DNA of 64,000 nucleotides from an uncultured Phocaeicola sp. (GTDB lineage: Bacteria; Bacteroidota; Bacteroidia; Bacteroidales; Bacteroidaceae): contig CALUJS010000004.1 of assembly GCA_944321015.1 (NCBI GenBank), forward strand, positions 1 to 64,000. The letters run 5' to 3'. The translations under genes and the position numbers were made by a program. Below are positions 1-7,896 of this stretch, one piece after another (positions within the stretch are counted from its first letter, which is position 1; every line of letters begins with the position of its first letter). Below the pieces are notes generated by a model. That model made no database searches. It saw only the letters and a program-made list of their open reading frames with translations, and was not told the DNA's origin.

Positions 1-5
1 AACAA

Positions 6-76
6 TGGGCTATGGTGTAATGGTAACACTACAGATTCTGGTCCTGTCATTCTTGGTTCGAATCCAGGTAGCCCAG
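6..76 (+). tRNA. tRNA-Gln (anticodon CTG)
   Basis: The first seven bases TGGGCTA pair perfectly with TAGCCCA at 69-75, leaving G76 as discriminator, as expected for glutamine tRNA. The D arm (GGTGTAATGGTAACAC) and the T arm with GGTTCGAATCC are intact. The seven-base anticodon loop TTCTGGT reads CTG. CCA is not encoded. A strong terminator follows directly. Confidence 0.93.
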
Positions 77-80
77 CAAA

Positions 81-121
81 GTCAACGAGCCGCGAGTTTT
101 CTCGCGGCTCGTTGACTTTTG
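81..121 (+). terminator. Rho-independent terminator of tRNA-Gln
   Basis: A perfect 16-bp inverted repeat (GTCAACGAGCCGCGAG, loop TTTT, then its complement) ends at 116 and is followed by TTTT-G-T. The A-rich bases before it also make it plausible in the reverse direction. The rest of 122-270 holds nothing I can recognise. Confidence 0.9.
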
Positions 122-270
122 TCGGTTTTGTCCGGCCTTTCTCTGGGGCCGATGTTTTATGAGTCAGAACAGTAATCTTTTAATTGCGTATTGGCAATCG
201 CAGTCTTTTCATTCATATAAAATTCAGCGAATCTTACAGCTTAATAAAATTAAAAATACGGCTAATATTT

Positions 271-302
271 ATTGCTTTTTTATTTGTTTATTTATATTTT
301 TG
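271..302 (+). promoter_or_regulatory. Bacteroides-type promoter of the SusC operon
   Basis: TATTTTTG at 295-302 fits the -7 consensus TAnnTTTG. ATTG at 271-274 lies 20 bp upstream in the -33 position. The start would be about 25 bases before the ATG at 333, in an AT-rich leader with no Shine-Dalgarno sequence. Confidence 0.55.
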
Positions 303-332
303 CACTGTTGTATAACTTTAAATATATAAAAT

Positions 333-3300
333 ATGGGTAAACAATTTGCTAAGACAGGTTTGCCCTCAGTTTCATTTTTGTCGCATACAGTTCTTAAAGG
401 AGCTTGCATCAGTTGCTTTGCAGTAGCTTGGTTATCGGCAATGACAACACCAATGTATGCGCAAGTAGTTGGGAAAGAGGGAAAAACCGTGACGGGGGGG
501 GTAAATTCCTCACCTGAGAAAGTGACCTACAGAGGTTTGGTTTATGACGATACGCTCATGCCGCTGCCTGGTGCGCATGTAAAAATCAAGGGCCAGGCAA
601 AAGCAGGTGCTGTGACTAATGAACAAGGAGAATTTCAGCTCACATTGCCGGCGGGCAATTACACATTGGAGTTTTCTTATGTGGGCATGAAAACAGTATC
701 GATGAAAGTCCGGCCGGGAAAATCAATACAAGTACAATTGGAGCCTGATGCACAGACCCTGAAAGAAACGGTTGTCACAGGCATTTATACCCGTAATATT
801 GAGAGTTTTACAGGCTCGGTTTCTACTTTTACGGGAGAAGATTTGAAAGCAGTGGGTCCTCAGAATATTTTGAAGAGTCTGAGTGTGTTGGATCCGTCTT
901 TTATTCTGACAGATAATAACTTGACAGGTTCCAATCCGAATACGCTCATGGATGTAAGCATTAACGGTAAGATTAATGTAACCGATCTGACTCAGGAATA
1001 CAGTGTGGACCCTAATCAGCCATTGTTTATTTTGGATGGTTTTGAAACGACTCTTCAAGAGATTCAGGATTTGAACATGGACCGTGTTGAGAGTATATCA
1101 ATTTTAAAAGATGCCGCCTCTACTGCTATCTATGGTTCAAAAGCTGCCAATGGAGTTGTTGTTGTTGAAACGATTAAGCCTAAGGCTGGTAAATTGCGTT
1201 TTTCTTACAATGGAAACTTTACATTCAGTTGGCCGGACTTGAGCGATTATAATCTGATGAATGCCGAAGAAAAACTTCAGTTTGAAAAATTGGCCGGCGT
1301 CTATAAATCTTATGATTCCAGTGGGGCATGGGTTAATCTGGATGAAAATGGTGAAATTATAGGTGAGGCCGAGCGTGCGCAATATTATGCCAAACTGAAA
1401 TTGGTTCGGGAAGGGCATGATACTTATTGGTTAAACGAACCCTTGCGTCATGGTTTTACTCAAGCCCATAATATTTATATAGATGGCGGTGACCAGACTT
1501 TCTTGTATGGCGTAGGCATTTCATACAACAATACAAAAGGCGTCATGAAGAATTCTGACCGCGATGTTTTAAATGGCAATATTCGTTTGACTTACCGTTT
1601 GAAAAATTTGCTGTTCAGCAATCAGACTACCTTTGGCAATACGACTGCCGATAACAATACGGTTGACTTTTCAGCCTTCTCACGCATGAATCCGTTTTAT
1701 GATAAGACAACCGATACGGGACAGGTGCCGAAGTATGTATATCGCGACGGGTCGACATATGTTTGGAATCCGTTATGGGATTACGAACAAAACAGCTACA
1801 ACAAGTCAGAGAACTGGAGCCTGACCAATAATTTTCAGTTGGATTGGACGATTGTCAACTCTTTGCGTTTACGTGCCAACATGCAGTATCAGTTACAGAA
1901 GTCTGAAAGTGAGATATTCCGTTCGCCAAATGAGACATCGTTTAATTCTACGGATGCCAATCGTCGTGGCACCTATCGCAGATCCAATTCAAACACGACG
2001 TTGTTGACCGGGCGTGTGAATTTGACGTATGGCCGCACATTTGGACGTCATACGGTCAACGGAGTTTTAGGAATGCAGTTTCGTGACGATTCGCGTGACA
2101 GCTACGCTACTTCTGTAGAAGGCTATTCCAGCGATCAGTTTTCTAATCCGAATTTTTCCAATGGTTATCCCGAGGAAGGACGTCCATCCGCAACGGATAG
2201 CAAAAGTCGCAGCGTCAGCTATTATTTTAATTTCAATTATGCATACCTGATGCGCTATCTGATTGATTTTAACTATACAAGTAATGGAGCTTCGCAATTT
2301 GGCATCAACGACCCGTTTACTACGACATGGTCAGTGGGAGTGGGATGGAATCTGCATGAGGAGAATTTCTTGAAGGATAACGAGGTTATCAATTATTTCA
2401 AGATACGCTACTCTCTGGGTAATCCGGGCAATCAAAATTATGACGCAAAGCTATCGTCGAGCATTTACAGTTATATTACAAGCGGTACCAATCCGTTTGG
2501 TTTGGCTGCATTGATATCCACGTGGGGTAACAATAACTTGAAGTGGCAGCGTACAATGACCCACAATTTTGGTGTTAATTTGCAGTTGTTTGACAATCGT
2601 TTGAATATTGATGCTGATTATCAGATTCGTCGTACAGACCCATTGTTGGTAACGATAGATTTGCCTGCTTCCACCGGTTCAACTACGGCGCCAATGAATA
2701 TTGGAGCCACAGACAACCGTTCAATCAGCGTTAATTTGACGTATTATCTGATAAAGCAACGTCAGACAAACTGGTTTATCAGTGCCAATCTGAATCATAA
2801 TACGACGAAATATTATAAAATCGGTAACACGTTGGAGGCTTACAATGAAGCCGGACGAGCCAGTTCTTCGTTGTTGCGTTATTATGACGGCGGCAGTACG
2901 ACCGGACTGTATGTCGTTCGTTCGGCAGGTATTGACCCGGCCACCGGAAATGAGATCTTCATAAAGAAAGACGGCAGTTATACGTATGAATGGAATCAGG
3001 ATGACGAGGTGTTATATGGCGATACGAATCCGGATATAACAGGAGCTTTCAACACCTCTTTTGTGTGGAGAGATTTTTCTATTGGAGCCTCATTTACTTA
3101 CAGGGTAGGCGCAGATGTGGAGTTGTCGACCTTGCTCAATAAGGTGGAGAATATAAATGAGTCTTCTTTGCGTTATAATCAGGATCGCCGGGCTTTGTAT
3201 GACCGCTGGCAGAAACCGGGTGACCATGCGAAGTTTAAACGTATAGATGACACAAACGTGACCAACATGTCAAGCCGATTTGTAGGCACGGAGAATACGT

Positions 3301-3491
3301 TGGAATGTTCCAGCATCAACCTAGGCTATCGCACGTCTACGGCTAAATGGTTAAAATATATCGGAGCCACGTCTGTAAACTTCCGTATATATATGAATGA
3401 TATTTTCCGTATCTCGACGATAAAGGAAGAGCGTGGAACCAATTATCCTTTTGAGCGTTCTGTGACGTGCTCTGTTGGTTTTAATTTTTAA
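333..3491 (+). CDS. SusC/RagA family TonB-linked outer membrane receptor
   Basis: This 1052-residue protein is a TonB-dependent transporter that imports a ligand across the outer membrane together with the SusD partner encoded next. A long signal peptide ends near residue 44 (MYAQ). A carboxypeptidase-regulatory-like beta-sandwich follows at about 64-138, then the VVTG segment near 147, the plug with the LKDAASTAIYGSKAANGVV motif typical of SusC, and a 22-strand type barrel ending in phenylalanine (VGFNF). Length is normal for the family. SusD, DUF4843 and PKD-like genes follow at short spacing as one operon. The ligand cannot be told, because no glycosidase, sulfatase or sensor gene adjoins. 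A run of eight G at 494-501 sits just after the signal peptide, within TGGV. Confidence 0.95.
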   Translation: MGKQFAKTGLPSVSFLSHTVLKGACISCFAVAWLSAMTTPMYAQVVGKEGKTVTGGVNSSPEKVTYRGLVYDDTLMPLPGAHVKIKGQAKAGAVTNEQGEFQLTLPAGNYTLEFSYVGMKTVSMKVRPGKSIQVQLEPDAQTLKETVVTGIYTRNIESFTGSVSTFTGEDLKAVGPQNILKSLSVLDPSFILTDNNLTGSNPNTLMDVSINGKINVTDLTQEYSVDPNQPLFILDGFETTLQEIQDLNMDRVESISILKDAASTAIYGSKAANGVVVVETIKPKAGKLRFSYNGNFTFSWPDLSDYNLMNAEEKLQFEKLAGVYKSYDSSGAWVNLDENGEIIGEAERAQYYAKLKLVREGHDTYWLNEPLRHGFTQAHNIYIDGGDQTFLYGVGISYNNTKGVMKNSDRDVLNGNIRLTYRLKNLLFSNQTTFGNTTADNNTVDFSAFSRMNPFYDKTTDTGQVPKYVYRDGSTYVWNPLWDYEQNSYNKSENWSLTNNFQLDWTIVNSLRLRANMQYQLQKSESEIFRSPNETSFNSTDANRRGTYRRSNSNTTLLTGRVNLTYGRTFGRHTVNGVLGMQFRDDSRDSYATSVEGYSSDQFSNPNFSNGYPEEGRPSATDSKSRSVSYYFNFNYAYLMRYLIDFNYTSNGASQFGINDPFTTTWSVGVGWNLHEENFLKDNEVINYFKIRYSLGNPGNQNYDAKLSSSIYSYITSGTNPFGLAALISTWGNNNLKWQRTMTHNFGVNLQLFDNRLNIDADYQIRRTDPLLVTIDLPASTGSTTAPMNIGATDNRSISVNLTYYLIKQRQTNWFISANLNHNTTKYYKIGNTLEAYNEAGRASSSLLRYYDGGSTTGLYVVRSAGIDPATGNEIFIKKDGSYTYEWNQDDEVLYGDTNPDITGAFNTSFVWRDFSIGASFTYRVGADVELSTLLNKVENINESSLRYNQDRRALYDRWQKPGDHAKFKRIDDTNVTNMSSRFVGTENTLECSSINLGYRTSTAKWLKYIGATSVNFRIYMNDIFRISTIKEERGTNYPFERSVTCSVGFNF

Positions 3492-3503
3492 TGAATTCAT
3501 AGT

Positions 3504-5066
3504 ATGAAAACTGTAAATAAGATAAAAAGACATTTGACATGGCTGTTGCTTTGTCCTTTTATGATGCTGTCTTCTTCATGTACGGATTGGCTGGATGTGG
3601 AGATGAGTGACAATGTGATGGAAAATACCTTATTTAATACAAATGAGGGCTATTTGATAGCACTTAATGGCATTTATGTTGGCATGAATGATATTTATGG
3701 TTCGACGTTGAGTGCAGGTGTCATTGATGTGATGGCTCAATATTATAATGTGACGGAAGACTTGAATCATAATTATGCGACGTATTCTTATTATCGTTTT
3801 AATGAAAATACGTTCGAGAATATGTCGTCCAATGTCTGGTCTCGGGCTTATGCTTTGTTGGCCAATGTCAATGTGTTATTGGAGCATTGTGATGAGGAAG
3901 GGGCAGCGCTGCTCCCCACATATTATCCGTTGGTTAAGGGTGAGGCTTTGGCATTGCGTGCCATGATGCATTTTGATTTGTTGCGTATCTATGGCCCTAT
4001 TTATGATGAGTCTACAGCCGCAACGGAGTGCATTCCCTATCAGGAATCATCTTCAAAGGATATTCAGCCTTTGTTGCCGGCTCGTGAGGTCTTGGAAAAG
4101 GTAATTCGCGATTTGAATGACGCGGCTGCATTGTTGGCTACCGGTGACCCTATTTTGACAGAAGGGGTAAAAAATGCAGTGGCTAGCGATGACGGGCTTG
4201 ACAGCTACGACTTGGCGTATCGTCAGCTGCGTTTGAACTATTATGCCGTTCAGGCGTTGTTGGCTCGTGCGTATTTGTGGAAAGGGGATAAACAGAACGC
4301 TTATCGGATTGCCAAGAATGAAATCATAGATAAAATCACGACTGATGATTTGGTCGTTTTTCCGTGGGCTACCGAAGCGTCTTTCATGATGGATCTGAAA
4401 CCCGATCGTTTGTTTTCCTCTGAAGTGTTTTTTGCCATGTACAATCAGAACCGTACGATTTATTCGTCATTGTTTAGCAGTGCTTTGTCAGTGAATTCAC
4501 GTCTCACATTTGTCGGTACCAGCCTGGGTGGGAGTGATTCAAAGGTGGAGACATTCTATGATGACGCGAATGACTGGCGTCGTTCTATGTGGGATGTGGT
4601 GACAGAGATTATAGAGGAAGGCGACGAGGACGAAGGCGAACCGCCAACGACAGAGACTTCTTTGTATTTTCAGAAGTACGCCAATCCGGAAAGCAATGCT
4701 ACATACGATGGCACAGAGACTTATTGTTACATGACGCCGTTAATCCGTTTGAGCGAGGTTTATATGATTGCTGCGGAATGTGCGTCAACCGATGAGGAAG
4801 CATTAGGCTACATTAACACCGTGCGCGAGCACCGTCAGTGTGCAGATGTCTCTTTGCAGGACGGAACACGTCAGGACTTAATTACCAAAGAGTTTGCTCG
4901 TGAGGTGATTGGTGAAGGCCAGTTGTTTTTCTACTATAAGCGTTTGGCCATGCAGTCGATTATGTCCGGTACGACTACTCTCGAACCCTATCAAATGGTG
5001 CTAAGCAACTATGTATGGCCGTTGCCGAGTGTGGAAGAAGATAAACGAACAGATGTACAATTATAA
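3504..5066 (+). CDS. RagB/SusD family nutrient-uptake lipoprotein
   Basis: This is the surface lipoprotein that caps the SusC channel and binds the nutrient. The 520-residue product has a lipoprotein signal with lipobox LSSSC (Cys26). The N-terminal region carries the helical SusD repeats (ALALRAMMHFDLLRIYG is the characteristic TPR-like segment). The C-terminal end YVWPLPSVE is typical of SusD. An acidic insert (EEGDEDEGEPP) lies near residue 372 and probably forms a surface loop. The gene starts 13 bases after susC stops and is followed 13 bases later by the DUF4843 gene. Substrate is unknown. Confidence 0.95.
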   Translation: MKTVNKIKRHLTWLLLCPFMMLSSSCTDWLDVEMSDNVMENTLFNTNEGYLIALNGIYVGMNDIYGSTLSAGVIDVMAQYYNVTEDLNHNYATYSYYRFNENTFENMSSNVWSRAYALLANVNVLLEHCDEEGAALLPTYYPLVKGEALALRAMMHFDLLRIYGPIYDESTAATECIPYQESSSKDIQPLLPAREVLEKVIRDLNDAAALLATGDPILTEGVKNAVASDDGLDSYDLAYRQLRLNYYAVQALLARAYLWKGDKQNAYRIAKNEIIDKITTDDLVVFPWATEASFMMDLKPDRLFSSEVFFAMYNQNRTIYSSLFSSALSVNSRLTFVGTSLGGSDSKVETFYDDANDWRRSMWDVVTEIIEEGDEDEGEPPTTETSLYFQKYANPESNATYDGTETYCYMTPLIRLSEVYMIAAECASTDEEALGYINTVREHRQCADVSLQDGTRQDLITKEFAREVIGEGQLFFYYKRLAMQSIMSGTTTLEPYQMVLSNYVWPLPSVEEDKRTDVQL

Positions 5067-5079
5067 AAGTAAACAAGAC

Positions 5080-5943
5080 ATGAAACGATATATACAGGTC
5101 GGCTTGTGCATGATGCTTGGGTTGTGCGGATTGGCAAGTTGCGAGAAAGAATTGATGGATTATGAAGGTACCGATGCGCTTTATTTTGATGTGCAGTATG
5201 GTGCCGAACATGGAAATGATAACGTATGGGCGCATCAGTATTATTCTTATGTATCTTTTGCTAGCTTAGATAATGCTCCTACGGCGGAATTGCGCCTGAA
5301 AGTCTGTGTGGCGGGCAATGTGCGCGATTTTGATCGTCCCTTTCAGATAGAGGTTGTGGAGGACAGTACGACCGCCATTGCCGGAGAAGAATATGGCGAC
5401 CTCTCTTTGGACCAAGTGATTAAAGCCGGCGAGAACCATACTTACATTACTTTGACGGCAATCCGTTCTGAACGCATGTTGGAAGATACGGTGAAGTTAC
5501 AGCTTCGTTTATTGCCTAATGAGTATTTTGCCTTGCCTTTTTCTGAGATAGGTGTTATACCCGGACGTTGGAATGATACCAATACGGACTATAGTTCATA
5601 TGCCAATCCGTCAGTGCACAATATTTTTATGAATAATGTGCTGGAGCAACCGGCCGGATGGAACACTGCGACCACGACATCCAGTTCATTTGGGCAATTC
5701 ACGCCTAAAAAATATCAGTTGATGCTCGATGTGACAGGCTTTACGGTGGACGACTTTGAAAACCGGGCCGTCATGCAGACGGGGCGTGGAGCCTTGATTG
5801 CCCGTATGGTCAGTGCGTACCTGATGGAGCAATATCGCAAGGGACGCGAGTTTTGGGTTTTGGATGAAGACGGCACGATGATGTGGGTCTACGGAGTAAG
5901 TTGGGGACACGGTGCCAATCCGGATGATTTAGTGGGTAATTAA
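5080..5943 (+). CDS. DUF4843 domain lipoprotein
   Basis: This 287-residue lipoprotein belongs to the DUF4843 family, which regularly accompanies SusC/SusD pairs together with a PKD-like lipoprotein. Lipobox GLASC places the lipidated cysteine at residue 21. An in-frame ATG at 5011 lies inside susD and would add a charged extension that ruins the signal peptide, so I start at 5080, 13 bases after the susD stop. The middle holds a beta-rich segment resembling Calx-beta or Ig-like folds (FQIEVVEDSTTAIAGEEYG). It is probably an accessory surface glycan- or peptide-binding protein; function is inferred only from its neighbours. Confidence 0.85.
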   Translation: MKRYIQVGLCMMLGLCGLASCEKELMDYEGTDALYFDVQYGAEHGNDNVWAHQYYSYVSFASLDNAPTAELRLKVCVAGNVRDFDRPFQIEVVEDSTTAIAGEEYGDLSLDQVIKAGENHTYITLTAIRSERMLEDTVKLQLRLLPNEYFALPFSEIGVIPGRWNDTNTDYSSYANPSVHNIFMNNVLEQPAGWNTATTTSSSFGQFTPKKYQLMLDVTGFTVDDFENRAVMQTGRGALIARMVSAYLMEQYRKGREFWVLDEDGTMMWVYGVSWGHGANPDDLVGN

Positions 5944-5963
5944 AACAATAAATTCAGCTACAA

Positions 5964-7625
5964 ATGAGACATTTTGGATATATCATGATAGGGGCGTTGC
6001 TGGCTGTTCTTTCAGCTTGCGAGGTCGAAGACAAGGGGCATTACGATTATACGCCCATGAATGAAATCACCATAGAAGGCATAGAGCCGTCTTATGACTT
6101 GTTGATGCAGGACGAGGATGTGATAATTGAGCCGAAACTCAAGGCATCTGTTCCTGTGGACGAAAGCAATTATTCATATAGCTGGTTTCTGTGTTCGGGG
6201 GTGGACCATCAACACACGCAGCTCAGCACAGAGAAGAATTTTCGGATTCCTTCTCTGAATCCGGGTACATATACATTGTATTTCGAGGTGACCGATAATT
6301 CTACCGGACTGAAATGGCTGGAGGATACCATATTGTATGTTACCACTGATTATACCGCTGGTTTCCTGCTGCTGGGCGACGAGCCGGACAGCGACCTGTT
6401 GCGCATGGACATGATCATGGTGAGGGTGAATGACACGATTGTAGGCGAGCGGGTCTTTGTCAACGACGGCGGATTCCGGAATGCCGAAAGCCTGTTGTTC
6501 TCGGGAGCCGGTGGCAGGATGATGGGATTGGACATGGATGGTTCTAAAGATTTGTATGTGTTGACAAAAGATCAGGACTTCAAAATCACCAGCGGAACTT
6601 ACTTTAAGGTAGTGGACGATTTTAACTCGCTTGGCATCCTTGAGACCGAGGTCAACCATGCTACTCCCATGAGAGTGAAAGATGTATTTCCGCGTCCTTC
6701 CTTAAGTGGTTCTTCTGCCGGTTATCGGGCTCGTACGAAACGGGGATATATCACAGAAGACATGATTGTGATGAATTCGGTTATTCAGACGGAATATTTT
6801 TCTACCCCCATTAATAAGTATGATGCCACTTCCACGCGCCTGTTCCATCCGTATCCGTTGGCTTTCGGACAAGGTTCTTGTTCATATAGTCAATTTTATC
6901 CCATCTTTTTTGACATGGATGCGCAATGCTTTGTTACGCCGTATGGAGCCAGTGATTATGTGTCTCCGACTTCTTGGGCAGGTGTGACGCATTGCCGGAA
7001 GTTGAGCGACAAGGCAGGCGACATTTTCCAATGGGACTTGGCTTCACAAGGCCGCACGTTGCTTTATGGTGAGAATGGATATGCGTTAAGCACTTCCGGC
7101 ACATCTAACTCGTATGCATTGGTGACAGACCAGGAGGGCAATTACTACATTTACGTTTTTGCCACAACCAAAAGTGCAACGTGGTATGTTATGTTGCTGA
7201 CTAACCACACAAAACGGTACTGCGAATTGGTAGACCAGGGCATGGCGCAGAATTTTGCTCAAGCTTCGCATTATGCTTTCCTTTCACAGAAGTATGTCGT
7301 GCTCTATTCGGTAGGTAGCATGTTGTATGCTTATGATTATACGAGAAAGCATTTTGCATCGATGGATTTGGGTGCAGAGATTACTTGCTTGAAGACCGAG
7401 TATAATTCGAAAGGCTCGCTGTCGGATATCATAGTGGCCACGTTTGATCAATCAAGCGGTACGGGTGTTGTGCGCAAATTGATAATCGGAGGAGGAAACA
7501 ACAGTCTGACCATCGGAGAAAAGCTAGGTGAAATATGGCCGGTAACGATGCGTGTGAAAGACATTCTGTGGAAGAATGTCGGCGATAACGACTTTGAACT
7601 GGAGTTTCTGGAAAACGAGGAGTGA
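5964..7625 (+). CDS. PKD-like family lipoprotein
   Basis: This 553-residue lipoprotein has lipobox LSAC (Cys19). An N-terminal PKD/Ig-like domain (about 35-130, with YSYSWFLCSG and GTYTLYFEVTD strands) is followed by a long repetitive beta region that may form a propeller (for example LLLGDEPDSDLLRMD and YVVLYSVGSMLYAYDY). This architecture is commonly the last gene of SusC-SusD-DUF4843 operons. The gene starts 20 bases after DUF4843, and a terminator follows it. It is probably displayed on the cell surface as a ligand-capture module. No catalytic motif is visible. Confidence 0.82.
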   Translation: MRHFGYIMIGALLAVLSACEVEDKGHYDYTPMNEITIEGIEPSYDLLMQDEDVIIEPKLKASVPVDESNYSYSWFLCSGVDHQHTQLSTEKNFRIPSLNPGTYTLYFEVTDNSTGLKWLEDTILYVTTDYTAGFLLLGDEPDSDLLRMDMIMVRVNDTIVGERVFVNDGGFRNAESLLFSGAGGRMMGLDMDGSKDLYVLTKDQDFKITSGTYFKVVDDFNSLGILETEVNHATPMRVKDVFPRPSLSGSSAGYRARTKRGYITEDMIVMNSVIQTEYFSTPINKYDATSTRLFHPYPLAFGQGSCSYSQFYPIFFDMDAQCFVTPYGASDYVSPTSWAGVTHCRKLSDKAGDIFQWDLASQGRTLLYGENGYALSTSGTSNSYALVTDQEGNYYIYVFATTKSATWYVMLLTNHTKRYCELVDQGMAQNFAQASHYAFLSQKYVVLYSVGSMLYAYDYTRKHFASMDLGAEITCLKTEYNSKGSLSDIIVATFDQSSGTGVVRKLIIGGGNNSLTIGEKLGEIWPVTMRVKDILWKNVGDNDFELEFLENEE

Positions 7626-7651
7626 GGTCTGACAATCAGACCAAAAAATTC

Positions 7652-7688
7652 AGGGCCGAATCCCAAATGAGGGGTTCGGCCCTAATCT
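7652..7688 (+). terminator. Terminator of the SusCD operon
   Basis: AGGGCCGAA at 7652-7660 pairs with TTCGGCCCT at 7675-7683 and is followed by a partly T-rich stretch (AATCTTT). A second small perfect hairpin (GGTCTGA-CAA-TCAGACC, 7626-7642) precedes it. Confidence 0.7.
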
Positions 7689-7772
7689 TTCAGTCGGTTC
7701 AGTTTTAGGCGGTTAATTATAAGCAGCTTCCTGACCAATATCGTTATTTGACCGTGTTTCGTCTTTTGTTTC

Positions 7773-7882
7773 CATATGTTCAGGTACAAGCGCTCATATG
7801 CTTAGCCGCGGGCCTCCATATGCCCGGTCGCGAGCTTCCATATGTTCGCTCACGAGCGTTCAATATCCCCCGGCCTTTTCTC
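7773..7882 (-). repeat. 22-bp pitch array A (5 units)
   Basis: CATATG occurs at 7773, 7795, 7817 and 7839, and a degenerate CAATAT at 7861: four intervals of exactly 22 bp. Read on the minus strand the spacers fit the shared form NNCGCTCGCGNNCGGG best (for example GAAGCTCGCGACCGGG), so this array is reversed relative to the other CATATG-type arrays. It fills the gap between the convergent PKD-like and fimbrial tip genes. Short open frames across it are artefacts. Confidence 0.9.
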
Positions 7883-7896
7883 TATTACGTTCTTGC

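Noticed and set aside
6..333. tRNA-Gln as an integration site of a mobile element
   Set aside because: No integrase, no direct repeat of the tRNA 3' end and no phage or conjugation genes occur in the window.
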